Positions 50,066 through 59,305 are shown, counted from the first letter of the stretch. The stretch: 64,000 bases of DNA from CAMAVH01 sp036500145 (GCA_036500145.1 DASYCO010000019.1:61551-125550), one strand, 5' to 3'. A program made the numbers and translations. The notes: generated by a model from the letters alone, not told the origin.

Positions 50066-50815
50066 GCTGCGCGGGAGCGGCGCCAGGCGCATGTCTCCCG
50101 CCGCTTCGGCGCGGGCGAGGACGCGGCAGTAGTAGTCCCACACCGCGTTGCCGAAGTGGCTGGCCTTGCCGACCTTCTCGGTCTGCTCGGCTTTTTCGGG
50201 CGGGCGGGATTCCACGTTCAGGCTCGCGGCCAGCAGCATCTCCTTGCAGGCCTCCTCGATGCCGATCGCGCAATTGAGGAATTCGACGAGGTTGCGGCCA
50301 GTGAACACCAGGCCGTGGTTGCGCATCAGCAGAACGAATCCGTCGTCGAGTGTCTCGGCGATCTCCTGGCCGCGCGCCGGCGTCGTCACCAGGTCGGAGC
50401 TGCCCTCGTAGCGCCGCGGCACGCCGAAGTTGCGGCCCTTCACCGGCTTGTAGGGCGTGTCGACGCTCGAATAGACGACGCAGTGGAACGGATGGGTGTG
50501 CCCGGTGAAGAGGATGTCGGGCCGCGCCTTCATGACTTCGGCGTGGATCGGCCACTCCAGGCAGCGGGCGCCCTCCCCGGCCAGCACCTTGCCGTTGAAG
50601 TCGACGAGGAGGAAGTCCACCGCGTTGGTGACTTCGCCCAGCGAGATGCGATGCCGCTTCACCCACATGCCGCGCCCTTCCGGGTCGCGCATCGCCACAT
50701 GGCCGTAGATGCGGTCGCCGTGGCCGAAGATCTCGAGGATGCGGCAGCATTTGGCCAGATCCTCCAGCATGGCGTGCAGATCGGCGCCGACTGAAACCTT
50801 GTCCAGCGTGTCCAT
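50060..50815 (-). CDS. Class II aldolase/adducin-family protein
   Basis: A 251-residue protein of the class II aldolase fold. The zinc-site histidines are seen in TGHTHPFHCVVYSS and MRNHGLVFTGRN, with WPIHAEVMKARPDI before them. Members cleave or decarboxylate sugar phosphates or small hydroxy acids; the substrate is unknown here. It is convergent with the COG0523 gene and overlaps its end by 6 bases, and lies downstream of the bicupin gene on the same strand with a terminator between. Confidence 0.85.
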   Translation of the reverse strand: MDTLDKVSVGADLHAMLEDLAKCCRILEIFGHGDRIYGHVAMRDPEGRGMWVKRHRISLGEVTNAVDFLLVDFNGKVLAGEGARCLEWPIHAEVMKARPDILFTGHTHPFHCVVYSSVDTPYKPVKGRNFGVPRRYEGSSDLVTTPARGQEIAETLDDGFVLLMRNHGLVFTGRNLVEFLNCAIGIEEACKEMLLAASLNVESRPPEKAEQTEKVGKASHFGNAVWDYYCRVLARAEAAGDMRLAPLPRSL

Positions 50816-50924
50816 GGCCGTTCATCCTCCCCAGGATTATTTTGCGGGAATTATAGGGAGGGCGAATTTCCGGCAGAAGTCATAATCAATGCGAGCAAGA
50901 TAATAACGCTCTCTTCTGCAAGAC

Positions 50925-50948
50925 CTGCATTTACCCCTGCATTTACCC
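50925..50948. repeat. Tandem 12-bp direct repeat
   Basis: CTGCATTTACCC occurs twice in a row just before the hairpin that follows the bicupin gene. It lies upstream of the aldolase start (50815) in its presumed promoter region, so it may be a regulator binding site. Confidence 0.6.
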
Positions 50949-50952
50949 ATGA

Positions 50953-50987
50953 AAAAACCCGCGCCGGACGAACCGACGCGGGTTTTT
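50953..50987 (-). terminator. Intrinsic terminator of the bicupin gene
   Basis: AAAAACCCGCG (50953-50963) pairs with CGCGGGTTTTT (50977-50987) over a 13-nt loop, 24 bp beyond the bicupin stop codon. It works in either direction and separates the bicupin and aldolase transcripts. Confidence 0.88.
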
Positions 50988-51010
50988 CATTGGATCGGAG
51001 CGGCGGCGCG

Positions 51011-52258
51011 TCAGCCGGCTTTGACGTCCTTCAGCTTCGTCTTGCCGTCCTTGGTGCGCGGCTCGTAGAGCTCGGGCTCCATGCGCGACTTGATGCCGGA
51101 CTTGGCTAGGGTTTCCTCATATTCCTTGCGGAGATAAGGATCTTCCTCGTCGTAGGGCACCGCGGTGCCGCCGTCGCGGATGTCGATCGCCGAATAGTCG
51201 ATGGCTGGCGCGCCCGGCACGCCGCGGTCGAGCGTCTTGCCGGGCTGATAGGGGCCGAACCAGGCGGTCAGGCGCAGCGGCTCGGACGAGACGCCGAAAT
51301 GCTGGTGGAACCAGTCGCCGCCGAGCGGCGCTGCCGAGACCATGCCGACCGGCTCGTAGTCGACGCGCTTGACCACCTCGGGCTTGCCGTCCTGCCAAGG
51401 CGTCGGGCCGTCCTTCTTGGGCCAGGTGTAGGTGTAGCCCTTGCCCTTGAGGCAGATGAGGATGGCGGCCGGCGCATGGGCGTGCGCCTTGGAGTAGCGG
51501 CCGTTCTCATGCTGCGCGATCCAGAGATAGAACTGGTTGTTCGTCATCTTCGGCTCGATGCGGCGATAGCCGGGCGAGCGGCGGTTGTCGAGCGGCAGCT
51601 CGCAGTTGATGACGTCGGGCAGGATGTTGGTGTGCTTGGCCGCCAGGCCGCGCACGTCGTCCGGCTTGATGTCGTCCTTCGGCTTGTAGAAGTCCGCCGC
51701 GTGGCTGAAGCGGTCCTTGAAGTCGTACGGGCAGTTGAAGATGAAGTCGCCGTTGTTGAACAGGTCCATCACGTTCGGCGCCGTCGTGCCGCAGAGCATC
51801 AGCGCCGGCGACGAGGTGGCGTTGACGATGCGGTGCATGGCGTTGACCGGAATCGAGAACATCGAGCCGGCCTGCCATTCGAAGATGTGCTTCTTGTCTT
51901 CCTGGCCGTCGAGCCAGACCTCGGTCGACCCGCGGCCCTCGATGACGAGAACGATCTTCTCGTAGAGATGCTTCTCGGGGTTGAGCGCGCCGGCGCCGGG
52001 CACCTCGACGACATAGGCGCCCCACAGGCCCTCGGTGCCGTAGAGCTGGATGAAGCTGCCCTTGCCGCCCAGGCGCTTCCACGGCTTCAGCGGCAGGTTC
52101 TGCACCTTGCTGATGCCGACGTCGCGGTAGATCGGGATTTCCTGCTCTTCCATGAATCGGTCGTAGGGCAGCAGCGGGCGGGCGAACTTGCCGTAGCCGG
52201 CCTTCTGCTCGTTGCCCTGGACCTCATGCCAATGGTTGTCCGTCTTGTCGTGCGGCAT
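51011..52258 (-). CDS. Bicupin protein, possible ring-cleaving dioxygenase-like enzyme
   Basis: A 415-residue two-cupin protein. The first cupin spans roughly residues 70-165 (EKHLYEKIVLVIEGRGSTEV, FSIPVNAMHRIVNA) and the second about 240-340 (YSKAHAHAPAAILICLKGKG, GGDWFHQHFG). The second has a fuller set of His ligands (HAHA, then FHQHFG), so it may bind iron or another metal. The layout recalls gentisate-type dioxygenases, but the motifs are not close enough to name a reaction. It is divergent from a lysR gene, which probably controls it. Confidence 0.75.
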   Translation of the reverse strand: MPHDKTDNHWHEVQGNEQKAGYGKFARPLLPYDRFMEEQEIPIYRDVGISKVQNLPLKPWKRLGGKGSFIQLYGTEGLWGAYVVEVPGAGALNPEKHLYEKIVLVIEGRGSTEVWLDGQEDKKHIFEWQAGSMFSIPVNAMHRIVNATSSPALMLCGTTAPNVMDLFNNGDFIFNCPYDFKDRFSHAADFYKPKDDIKPDDVRGLAAKHTNILPDVINCELPLDNRRSPGYRRIEPKMTNNQFYLWIAQHENGRYSKAHAHAPAAILICLKGKGYTYTWPKKDGPTPWQDGKPEVVKRVDYEPVGMVSAAPLGGDWFHQHFGVSSEPLRLTAWFGPYQPGKTLDRGVPGAPAIDYSAIDIRDGGTAVPYDEEDPYLRKEYEETLAKSGIKSRMEPELYEPRTKDGKTKLKDVKAG

Positions 52259-52433
52259 GGCGAGCTCTCCTGTGATGGCTTTTTATATGGTCTCGGCGAA
52301 CGTCGTTCGCTGTCGTTCTTGTGGCGAAGGGCCGGACCGTTGCGGCGATTATGGCGGATCGGGCCGGCCTTGTAACCCTTGGCCAAGACCGGAATTAAGG
52401 CCCTCTCCAACCCATGTTGTCCAATGTCCAATT

Positions 52434-52458
52434 ATGCAATATTCATATCAAAATTGCA
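52434..52458. promoter_or_regulatory. Putative LysR operator
   Basis: ATGCAAT-N12-ATTGCAT, a perfect 7-bp dyad, lies 19 bp upstream of the lysR start in the intergenic space shared with the divergent bicupin gene. It has the size and place of a LysR recognition site and suggests autoregulation with control of the bicupin gene. Confidence 0.65.
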
Positions 52459-52477
52459 TGAATGGGCGGTGAGCGTC

Positions 52478-53362
52478 ATGGCGCTGGATTGGAACCACCT
52501 GGAGTATTTCCGCCTCGTCGGCCGGCACCAGCATGTGACGCGGGCGGCGGAAGAGCTGGGCATGAGCCAGCCGGCGCTCAGCCGCGCCCTCGCCCGCTTC
52601 GAGGCCGACCTTGGCGTGCCGCTGCTCGAACGCGCAGGCCGCTCGGTGCGCCTGACGCGCTACGGCGAAGCTTTCCTCAAGCGCATCGAGAAGGCCCATG
52701 CGGAGATCGACGAAGGCCGGCGCGAATTGGCCGACCTGGCCGATGCCAAGCGCGGCGCGGTCGAGCTCGGCTTCTTCCGGACCTTGGGCGCCGCCTACAT
52801 TCCGCAGTTCGTCCGCCGCTTCAGCGCGGGCTATCCCGACGTGCAGCTGCGCTTCACGCAGAACAACAGCGCCGCCTTGCAGAGCCAGCTGGAGGCCGGC
52901 GCGCTGGACCTGATCTTCACCACGGCGCCGCTCGACAAGGCCGCCTTCTCCTGGGCCCATGTCGCCGATCAGGACTTGGCCTTGATCGTGCCGGCGAGCC
53001 ACCGCCTGGCCAAGCGCAAGAGCGTGGCCTTGCGCGACGTGGCGAACGAGCCTTTCGTCTCGTTCAAGCCCGGCCATGCCTTTCGCGGATTCACGGACGG
53101 CCTTTGCGCCGCCGCCGGCTTCACGCCGACGATCAGCTTCGAGGGCGACGATTCGAGCAGCGTGCCCGGCTTCGTCGCCGCCGGGTTCGGCGTCGCCATC
53201 GTGCCGCCGGAAAGCGCGACGTTCGCCGGCGTCGTCAGCCTGCGCATCAGCGAGCCCACGGCGCGGCGCGCCATCGGCATCGCCTGGATGAAGGACCGCT
53301 ATCTCGCGGCGAGCGCGCGCGCCTTCCGCGACTTCGCCATCGCCGAATCGGCGCGGCGCTGA
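52478..53362 (+). CDS. LysR-family transcriptional regulator
   Basis: A 294-residue regulator. The N-terminal winged HTH is MALDWNHLEYFRLVGRHQHV with TRAAEELGMSQPALSRALAR, followed by the linker helix and a periplasmic-binding-protein-like effector domain (VELGFFRTLGAAYIPQFVRR, DLIFTTAPLD). The ligand is unknown. The ATG at 52478 is chosen because the LysR N-terminus begins there and GGTGA lies upstream. It is divergent from the bicupin gene (220 bp), the classic arrangement of a LysR regulator and its target. Confidence 0.92.
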   Translation: MALDWNHLEYFRLVGRHQHVTRAAEELGMSQPALSRALARFEADLGVPLLERAGRSVRLTRYGEAFLKRIEKAHAEIDEGRRELADLADAKRGAVELGFFRTLGAAYIPQFVRRFSAGYPDVQLRFTQNNSAALQSQLEAGALDLIFTTAPLDKAAFSWAHVADQDLALIVPASHRLAKRKSVALRDVANEPFVSFKPGHAFRGFTDGLCAAAGFTPTISFEGDDSSSVPGFVAAGFGVAIVPPESATFAGVVSLRISEPTARRAIGIAWMKDRYLAASARAFRDFAIAESARR

Positions 53363-53372
53363 CGGCTGCGGC

Positions 53373-54920
53373 TTAGGCGGGCTCGACGTAGCGCGGGAAG
53401 ACGCCGGCCGGCGCGGGCAGCGCCGTGCCGGCCTTGAGGGCGTGAGCCGGGGCGAAGTAAGCGAAGCTTCGCTCGCTCTCCGGCACGGCGAGCTGGTCGA
53501 GCAGCTTGGCGGCCGAGCCGGGCACGATGGGCTGCAGCAGCAGGGCCAGGCGGCGCACGATCTCGGCCAGCACGTAGAGCACGGTCGCCATGCGGGCGGG
53601 ATCGGTCTTGCGCAGGGTCCAGGGCGCCTGAGTGTCGACGTAGCCGTTGGCGGCGCGCACGACGACCCAGATTTCTTCCAGCGCGTCGTGGAACACCTGA
53701 TGGGCGAAATGCTCGCGCAGCTTGGGCAGCAGGTCGTCGGCTTGCTTCAGCAAGGCTTCGTCCTCGGCCGTCAGGGCGCCGGGCGTCGGCAGCTGCCCGT
53801 CGCAGTTCTTGCCGATCATGCTGAGCGTGCGCTGCGCCAGGTTGCCGAAGCTGTTGGCGAGATCGGCGTTGATGCGGTTGATCATCTGCTTGTGCGAGAA
53901 GTCGCCGTCGTTGCCGAACGGCACCTCGCGCAGCAGGAAGTAGCGCACGGCATCGAGCCCGTAAGTCTCGACCAGCTTTATTGGGTCGATGACGTTGCCG
54001 AGCGACTTGGAGATCTTCTGGCCTTCGTTGGTCCACCAGCCGTGGGCGAAGACGCGCTTCGGCACCGGCAGGTCGGCGGCCATCAGGAAGGCGGGCCAAT
54101 AGACGGCATGGAAGCGCACGATGTCCTTGCCGACCATATGCAGGTCGGCGGGCCAGAACGTCGTGAAGTCGGCGGCCTTCACGTCGGGATAGCCGACGGC
54201 GGACATGTAGTTGGTCAGCGCGTCGAGCCAGACGTACATGACGTGCTTCTCGTCGCCCGGCACCGGGATGCCCCAGGTGAAGCTCGTGCGCGAGATCGAC
54301 AGGTCCTGCAGGCCGCCTTTGACGAAGCTTTTGACTTCGTTGTAGCGGCTGGCGGGTGCCACGAAGTCCGGATGGGCCTCGTAGAAGGCGAGCAGCTTGT
54401 CCTGCCACTTCGACAGGTCGAAGAAGTAGCTCGGCTCCTCGACCCATTCGACGTCGGCGCCGGTCGGCGCGATCTTCTTGCCGTTCGGGCCGGGGACCAG
54501 CTCGCCCTCGCCGTAGAAGGCTTCGTCGCGCACGGAGTACCAGCCCGAATAGGAGCCGAGGTAGATGTGGCCCCTCGCCTTCATCTCGTTCCACAGAGTC
54601 TGCGCTGCCTGGATGTGGCGCGGCTCGGTGGTGCGGATGAAGTCGTCGTTGGAATAGTTCATCAGCTCGGCGAGCTTGCGGAAGTTGTCCGAGTTCATGG
54701 TGGCGAAGTCGAGCGGCGCCATGTTGGCGGCGGCGGCGGCCTTCTCGATCTTCTGGCCATGCTCGTCGGTGCCGGTCAGGAACTTCACCTCGACGCCGTC
54801 GAGCCGCATGAAGCGCGCCAGCGCGTCGCAGGCGAGCGTCGTGTAGGCGTGCCCGATGTGCGGCACGTCGTTGACGTAATAGATCGGCGTGGTGATGTAG
54901 TAGCTTTTCGAGCCGGTCAT
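53373..54920 (-). CDS. metG: Methionyl-tRNA synthetase
   Basis: A 515-residue class Ia synthetase. The HIGH motif is in YVNDVPHIGHAYTT and the KMSKS motif reads KISKS in GQKISKSLGNVIDP. The zinc knuckle of E. coli-type enzymes is replaced (GWYSVRDEAFYGEGEL has no Cys), and there is no C-terminal tRNA-binding extension. Both are common in alphaproteobacteria. It follows holB on the same strand with a 25-bp gap and is convergent with lysR. Confidence 0.97.
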   Translation of the reverse strand: MTGSKSYYITTPIYYVNDVPHIGHAYTTLACDALARFMRLDGVEVKFLTGTDEHGQKIEKAAAAANMAPLDFATMNSDNFRKLAELMNYSNDDFIRTTEPRHIQAAQTLWNEMKARGHIYLGSYSGWYSVRDEAFYGEGELVPGPNGKKIAPTGADVEWVEEPSYFFDLSKWQDKLLAFYEAHPDFVAPASRYNEVKSFVKGGLQDLSISRTSFTWGIPVPGDEKHVMYVWLDALTNYMSAVGYPDVKAADFTTFWPADLHMVGKDIVRFHAVYWPAFLMAADLPVPKRVFAHGWWTNEGQKISKSLGNVIDPIKLVETYGLDAVRYFLLREVPFGNDGDFSHKQMINRINADLANSFGNLAQRTLSMIGKNCDGQLPTPGALTAEDEALLKQADDLLPKLREHFAHQVFHDALEEIWVVVRAANGYVDTQAPWTLRKTDPARMATVLYVLAEIVRRLALLLQPIVPGSAAKLLDQLAVPESERSFAYFAPAHALKAGTALPAPAGVFPRYVEPA

Positions 54921-54945
54921 TTGGATGTCCGAAATGTCGCGCGGA

Positions 54946-56109
54946 TCATGCGCGAGCCGCCGATTGCAGGGTGAGCAGCACCGACAGAACGACCTGCTTG
55001 CGGTCGAGGTTGACGGCGGCGGCGCGGGCGAACAGATGGGCGATCTTTTCCCATACCTCCACCCATTGATCAAGGCCGCGGCGTCCGGCGAGCCGGTCCA
55101 TCAGCTCGCGTTCGCCGGGCAGCACCTCGGACGCGCTGCCGCCGGCTCCGGCGCGCACCATGCGCGCGATCCAGTCGCCGAGCAATTCGCCGAACAGGTC
55201 GTAGCCGACGGCGGTCGGCGGGGCCAGCTTGCCGCTGAAGGCGTGGGCGGCGGAAATGTCGAGGTCGGGCAGCTTGCCGAGCAGTCCGACCATCTCGCGG
55301 TAGAGCGGCACGCCGCCCTCCTCCGCGAGCCTGAGCGCGCGGCCGATGCTGCCGTCGGCCAGGCGCAGCAGCATGGCCTTCTCGTCGGGCGCGAGGTCGG
55401 GCCGGTGCTTGGCCAGCAGCTGCGCCACGTCGTCGTCAGCGAGCGCGCGCAGCGTCAGCAGGCGGCAGCGCGAGCGCGTCGTCGGCAGCAGGCGGCCCGG
55501 CGCGTGGCTGACGAGCAGGAAGACCATCCGCTTGGGCGGTTCCTCCAGCACCTTCAGCAAGGCGTTCTCGGCGCTCTTGTTCATGTCCTCGGCGCCGTCG
55601 ATGATGACGACGCGATAGCCGTCTTCCGCCGCCGTCAGGCTGGTGAAATCGCGCACCTGGCGCACGTCGTCGATGACGATGACCTTGCGCTCGCGCTTGC
55701 GCTTCTCGTCGTAGCCGCGCGTGATGGCGAGGAGATCGCCATGGCCGCGCGACTTGAGGCGCTGAAACACGGGATCGGTCGGCGGAATGTAGAGCGAAGT
55801 CGCGGGCGCCGTGTCGGCGGCCGGCGGCGTCGGGTCGCCGAACAGGCTGGGCCCCTCCTCTACCGCCGACTGGGAGACTTTGCCGGCGATGCCGCGCGCC
55901 AGCAGGAAGCGCGCGAAGCGGCTGGCCAGCGTCGCCTTGCCGATGCCTTCGGGCCCGGCGATCAGCCAGGCATGGTGCAGGCGGCCGCCAGACCAGGCGT
56001 CGAGCAGCGCCTGCTCGGCCTGGGCATGGCCGACCAGCTCGCTTTCGGCGAGCGGGCCGGACAGCGAATCGGCAGGTTGGTCATCGGGATCGCGGGCGGC
56101 GGCGCACAT
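54946..56109 (-). CDS. holB: DNA polymerase III subunit delta'
   Basis: A 387-residue clamp-loader subunit. It has a Walker A-like loop (IAGPEGIGKATLASRFA), IDGAEDMNKSAENALLKVLE and the sensor SRCRLLTL. The zinc-binding cysteines of some homologues are not visible. It loads the sliding clamp together with delta and tau. It lies between tmk and metG, the standard order. Confidence 0.94.
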   Translation of the reverse strand: MCAAARDPDDQPADSLSGPLAESELVGHAQAEQALLDAWSGGRLHHAWLIAGPEGIGKATLASRFARFLLARGIAGKVSQSAVEEGPSLFGDPTPPAADTAPATSLYIPPTDPVFQRLKSRGHGDLLAITRGYDEKRKRERKVIVIDDVRQVRDFTSLTAAEDGYRVVIIDGAEDMNKSAENALLKVLEEPPKRMVFLLVSHAPGRLLPTTRSRCRLLTLRALADDDVAQLLAKHRPDLAPDEKAMLLRLADGSIGRALRLAEEGGVPLYREMVGLLGKLPDLDISAAHAFSGKLAPPTAVGYDLFGELLGDWIARMVRAGAGGSASEVLPGERELMDRLAGRRGLDQWVEVWEKIAHLFARAAAVNLDRKQVVLSVLLTLQSAARA

Positions 56110-56129
56110 GGGCCCAGTCTATACCAGGC

Positions 56130-56882
56130 TCAGATCGATTTGGAGGCGACGGCCTGCGGCAGCTCGAACTTTTCCGTCACCGCCTTCCAGACGTCGGCGG
56201 CCACGGCGTCGATGCCCTGGCTGGCGTCGATCACCCGGCAGCGCTCGGGATCCTGCCTGGCGATGTCGAGGAAGCCGCGGCGCAGGCGGCGATGGAACGG
56301 CTTGGCCATGCGCTCGTAGCGGTCCTCGGCCTTGACCGTGGGGTTCTTCGCCTTGCCGGCGTCGCTGCGGACCTTGGCGCGGGCCAGCCCGTCCTCGGTC
56401 GGGATGTCGAGGATCAGGGTCAGGTCCGGCATGAAGTCGCCGGCGATCATGCGGTGCAGGCTTTCCACCGTCTCGCGGCCGAGGCCGTAGCCGTAGCCCT
56501 GGTAGGCCATGGTCGAATCGACGAAGCGGTCGCTGATGAGCCAGACGCCGCGGTTGAGCACGGGCTGGATCAGGTTACGCAGATGCTCGCGCCGCGCCGC
56601 CGTGTGCAGCAGCAACTCGGTCATCGGGTCCCAGCGCGCGACCGCGCCTGAGACGAGCAGCTTGCGGATGTCCTCGGCCGAGGGCGAGCCGCCGGGCTCG
56701 CGCGTGGTCGACGACTGCAGGCCGGCCTGCTTCAGCCGTTCGGCGAGCAGCTGGACCTGCGTCGACTTGCCGCTGCCCTCGCCGCCCTCGAAGGTGATGA
56801 ACTTGCCTGCCGGCTTTCGTTTCGGCGACGGCCTGTCGATCGGCGGATTGACTTCTTCGTCCGTCAACCGGCGTTGCCCCAC
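56130..56882 (-). CDS. tmk: Thymidylate kinase
   Basis: A 250-residue P-loop kinase that phosphorylates dTMP. Motifs: ITFEGGEGSGKSTQVQLLAE, STTREPGGSP and DRFVDSTMAYQGYG. An N-terminal tail of about 25 residues precedes the core. The GTG at 56882 is used here, which overlaps the dacF end by 19 bases; a TTG at 56867 is possible, so the start is uncertain. Confidence 0.94.
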   Translation of the reverse strand: MGQRRLTDEEVNPPIDRPSPKRKPAGKFITFEGGEGSGKSTQVQLLAERLKQAGLQSSTTREPGGSPSAEDIRKLLVSGAVARWDPMTELLLHTAARREHLRNLIQPVLNRGVWLISDRFVDSTMAYQGYGYGLGRETVESLHRMIAGDFMPDLTLILDIPTEDGLARAKVRSDAGKAKNPTVKAEDRYERMAKPFHRRLRRGFLDIARQDPERCRVIDASQGIDAVAADVWKAVTEKFELPQAVASKSI

Positions 56883-58054
56883 AGCAGGTAGCCGAGGGCG
56901 GCGGACATGCGGCCCATGAAGCCGAGGCGCTCGACCGCGGTGGCCGTCTTGACCGGCACTTCGATGGTCTGGGCGTCCGGGCTGGAGATCGTGATCTTGC
57001 CGACGACGGTGCCGGCGGCGATGGGCGCTGCCAGCGGGCTGTCGTAATGCAGGGTGATCTTGGCGTTGTCGCGCGCGCGGCGCGGCATGGTGGCGACCAC
57101 GTCCTGGTCGACGACGAGCGGCACCGTCTTACGGTCGCCGAGCCACACGTCGGCCTCGGCCACGGTCTCGCCGGCGCGGAACGGCTTGTAGTTCTCGAAT
57201 TCGCGGAAGCCCCACTCGATCAGCTTGCGCGGCTCGTCGGCGCGGCTCTGCATGCTGGTGAGGCCGTTGACGACCATGATCAGGCGGCGGTCGCCGCGCT
57301 TGACCGAGGCCGAAAGGCCGAAGCCGCCGGCTTCGGTGTGGCCCGTCTTGAGGCCGTCGGCGCCGGTCTTGTCGTAGATCAGCGGGTTGCGGTTGCCCTG
57401 CTTGATCTTGTTGTAGGTGAAGTCCTTCTGGCTGAAGATCGCGTAGTCTTCCGGAAAGTCCTTGATGATGTGGCGCGACAGGATCGCGAGGTCGTGCGCC
57501 GTCATGTAGTGCTCGGGGTCGGGCCAGCCCGACGCGTTCATGAAGTGGCTGCCGGTCAGGCCGAGCTCCTTGGCCTTCTGCGTTTCCTGCTCGGCGAAGG
57601 CTTCTTCCGATCCGGCGAGGCCTTCGGCCAGCACGACGGTGGCGTCGTTGCCCGACTGGATGATGACGCCGTGGATCAGGTCCTGGACCGACACGGTGGT
57701 GTTGACCATGACGAACATCTTCGAGCCTTGCATGCGCCAGGCCTTGGTGCTCACCGGCAGCTCGTCGGTCAGCTTGAGGTCGCCCTTCTTCAGCTTGTCG
57801 AAGACCATGTAGATGGTCATCAGCTTGCTCATGGAGGACGGCGCCATGCGCTCGTCGGCGTTCTTCGCGTAGAGGATCGCGCCGGTGTCGGCGTCCATGA
57901 TGATCGCTTCGCGCGCGACGGTGTCGATGGTCGGCGGCTCGGCGCGCGCGGCGGTCGTCGCGACGGTCGCGGTCAGGAGCAAGGCGGCCGTCGCGCCGAG
58001 CGCGAGGCGGCGCGTCTGCGGGAACGTGGTGCGGGCAACGTGATGATGTGTCAT
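56864..58054 (-). CDS. dacF: D-alanyl-D-alanine carboxypeptidase (PBP5/6-like)
   Basis: A 396-residue penicillin-binding protein. A signal peptide (LALGATAALLLTATVATTAA) leads to the catalytic domain with the three active-site motifs: SMSK (in APSSMSKLMT), SGN (in IQSGNDATVVLAEG) and KTGHT. A C-terminal PBP5-type domain follows, with a membrane-anchoring helix at the end (LGFMGRMSAALGYLLW). It trims pentapeptides in peptidoglycan. The start may be 58054 or 58060. It is upstream of tmk with overlap. Confidence 0.94.
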   Translation of the reverse strand: MTHHHVARTTFPQTRRLALGATAALLLTATVATTAARAEPPTIDTVAREAIIMDADTGAILYAKNADERMAPSSMSKLMTIYMVFDKLKKGDLKLTDELPVSTKAWRMQGSKMFVMVNTTVSVQDLIHGVIIQSGNDATVVLAEGLAGSEEAFAEQETQKAKELGLTGSHFMNASGWPDPEHYMTAHDLAILSRHIIKDFPEDYAIFSQKDFTYNKIKQGNRNPLIYDKTGADGLKTGHTEAGGFGLSASVKRGDRRLIMVVNGLTSMQSRADEPRKLIEWGFREFENYKPFRAGETVAEADVWLGDRKTVPLVVDQDVVATMPRRARDNAKITLHYDSPLAAPIAAGTVVGKITISSPDAQTIEVPVKTATAVERLGFMGRMSAALGYLLWGNAG

Positions 58055-58169
58055 GGGCATATCCGCGAAAACTCGGTGGGGGGCACTCGACAGGGGATCA
58101 GGCATTCAAGCGGCGAAATGCGACGGAATTGCGTCATGCCGGCCCCGTCGCGGGAGGCCGGCGTCATGG

Positions 58170-59144
58170 TCAGTCGACGATCATGCGCGCGTCCGGGAAG
58201 CCGGAGGCGGACACGCGTTCGAGCAGCTTGTCGGCTTCGCCGACCGAGGCGATGGGCCCTAGGCGCACGCGAAACAGCGGCTGCTGGTTGTTGAGGGTGA
58301 CCTGGGTGATGGAGGCCGGGCCGAGGCTCGACAGCAGCACCTTCTGGCGGTTGGCGTTGTTGTAGTCGGCGAAGGCGCCGGCCTGGATGAAGATGCCGGT
58401 CGGCTTGACGGGAACCTGCTTGACTGCCTCGGTGACCTGCACGGGCTGCGCGAGAGCGGTGACGGCGGACGGCGCGGGCGCTGCGGCCGGATGGGCCGGC
58501 GCCGGCCCCGGCGCGGCGCGCACGCCGGGCGGCGGCGCGAGGTCGGCCGATTCGACGGCGGCGCGCGGCGCGCCCTTCACGCCGTTGACGGCGACGATGC
58601 CGGTATCGTCCTTGCCGGTGAGCTGCGCGGCGAGGATGCGGCTTTCTTCGGAGAGAACCTGCACGCGCACCTTGGCGGTGCCCTGCTTCTCGACGCCGAG
58701 CAGCTGCGCGGCGCGGCGCGACAGGTCGATGATGCGGCCGCGCGCATAGGGGCCGCGGTCGTTGACGCGCACGGTGACGGAGCGGCCGTTCTCGAGGTTG
58801 GTGACCTGCACGATGCTCGGCATGGGCAGCGTGCGGTGCGCAGCCGTCATGGCGTTCATGTCGTACTCTTCGCCGTTGGCGGTGACCTTGCCGTGAAAGT
58901 CCGGCCCGTACCACGAGGCGATGCCGGTCTCGTCGTAGTCGTAGTCGACCGCCGGATAGTACCAGACGCCGCTGATCTGGTAGGGGTTGCCGATCTTGTA
59001 GAGGCCGCCGGTGGTCGGCGTCTGGGCGGTGTCCCGCCCCCGCACCTGCTTGGCCGTGTTCATCAGGAACTCGGTCTCGCTGCAGGCCGCCAGGCTGCCG
59101 GCGACCAGCGCCAGCGCGATCACGCGGGAAAACGGAATGCGCAT
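58170..59144 (-). CDS. rlpA: RlpA-type septal lytic transglycosylase lipoprotein with SPOR domain
   Basis: About 324 residues. A signal peptide with lipobox LAAC (VIALALVAGSLAAC) is followed by a DPBB domain (TGIASWYGPDFHGKVTANGE, YDMNAMTAAHRTLP, VRVNDRGPYARGRIIDLSRR), a Pro/Ala linker and a C-terminal SPOR domain (PTGIFIQAGAFADYNNAN) that binds denuded septal glycan. RlpA cuts naked glycan strands at division. The start at 59144 gives a normal signal length; an ATG at 59204 would add 20 residues. It is upstream of dacF, so the two act in the same pathway. Confidence 0.93.
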   Translation of the reverse strand: MRIPFSRVIALALVAGSLAACSETEFLMNTAKQVRGRDTAQTPTTGGLYKIGNPYQISGVWYYPAVDYDYDETGIASWYGPDFHGKVTANGEEYDMNAMTAAHRTLPMPSIVQVTNLENGRSVTVRVNDRGPYARGRIIDLSRRAAQLLGVEKQGTAKVRVQVLSEESRILAAQLTGKDDTGIVAVNGVKGAPRAAVESADLAPPPGVRAAPGPAPAHPAAAPAPSAVTALAQPVQVTEAVKQVPVKPTGIFIQAGAFADYNNANRQKVLLSSLGPASITQVTLNNQQPLFRVRLGPIASVGEADKLLERVSASGFPDARMIVD

Positions 59145-59305
59145 GGAGGGGGTGCGCCAGAGGGTACGCTTGACCGTCCGCGCCGTTGCCGCCGCATACT
59201 TCATCTTGTGGGCCGACCCCTGTTAACTACCGCTTTTTGTAATCTAACGGCCCTGCCGCGCTGCGGCAAGCTTGGCCTGGGCGACGGGGCCGTTTCGCGG
59301 ACGGT

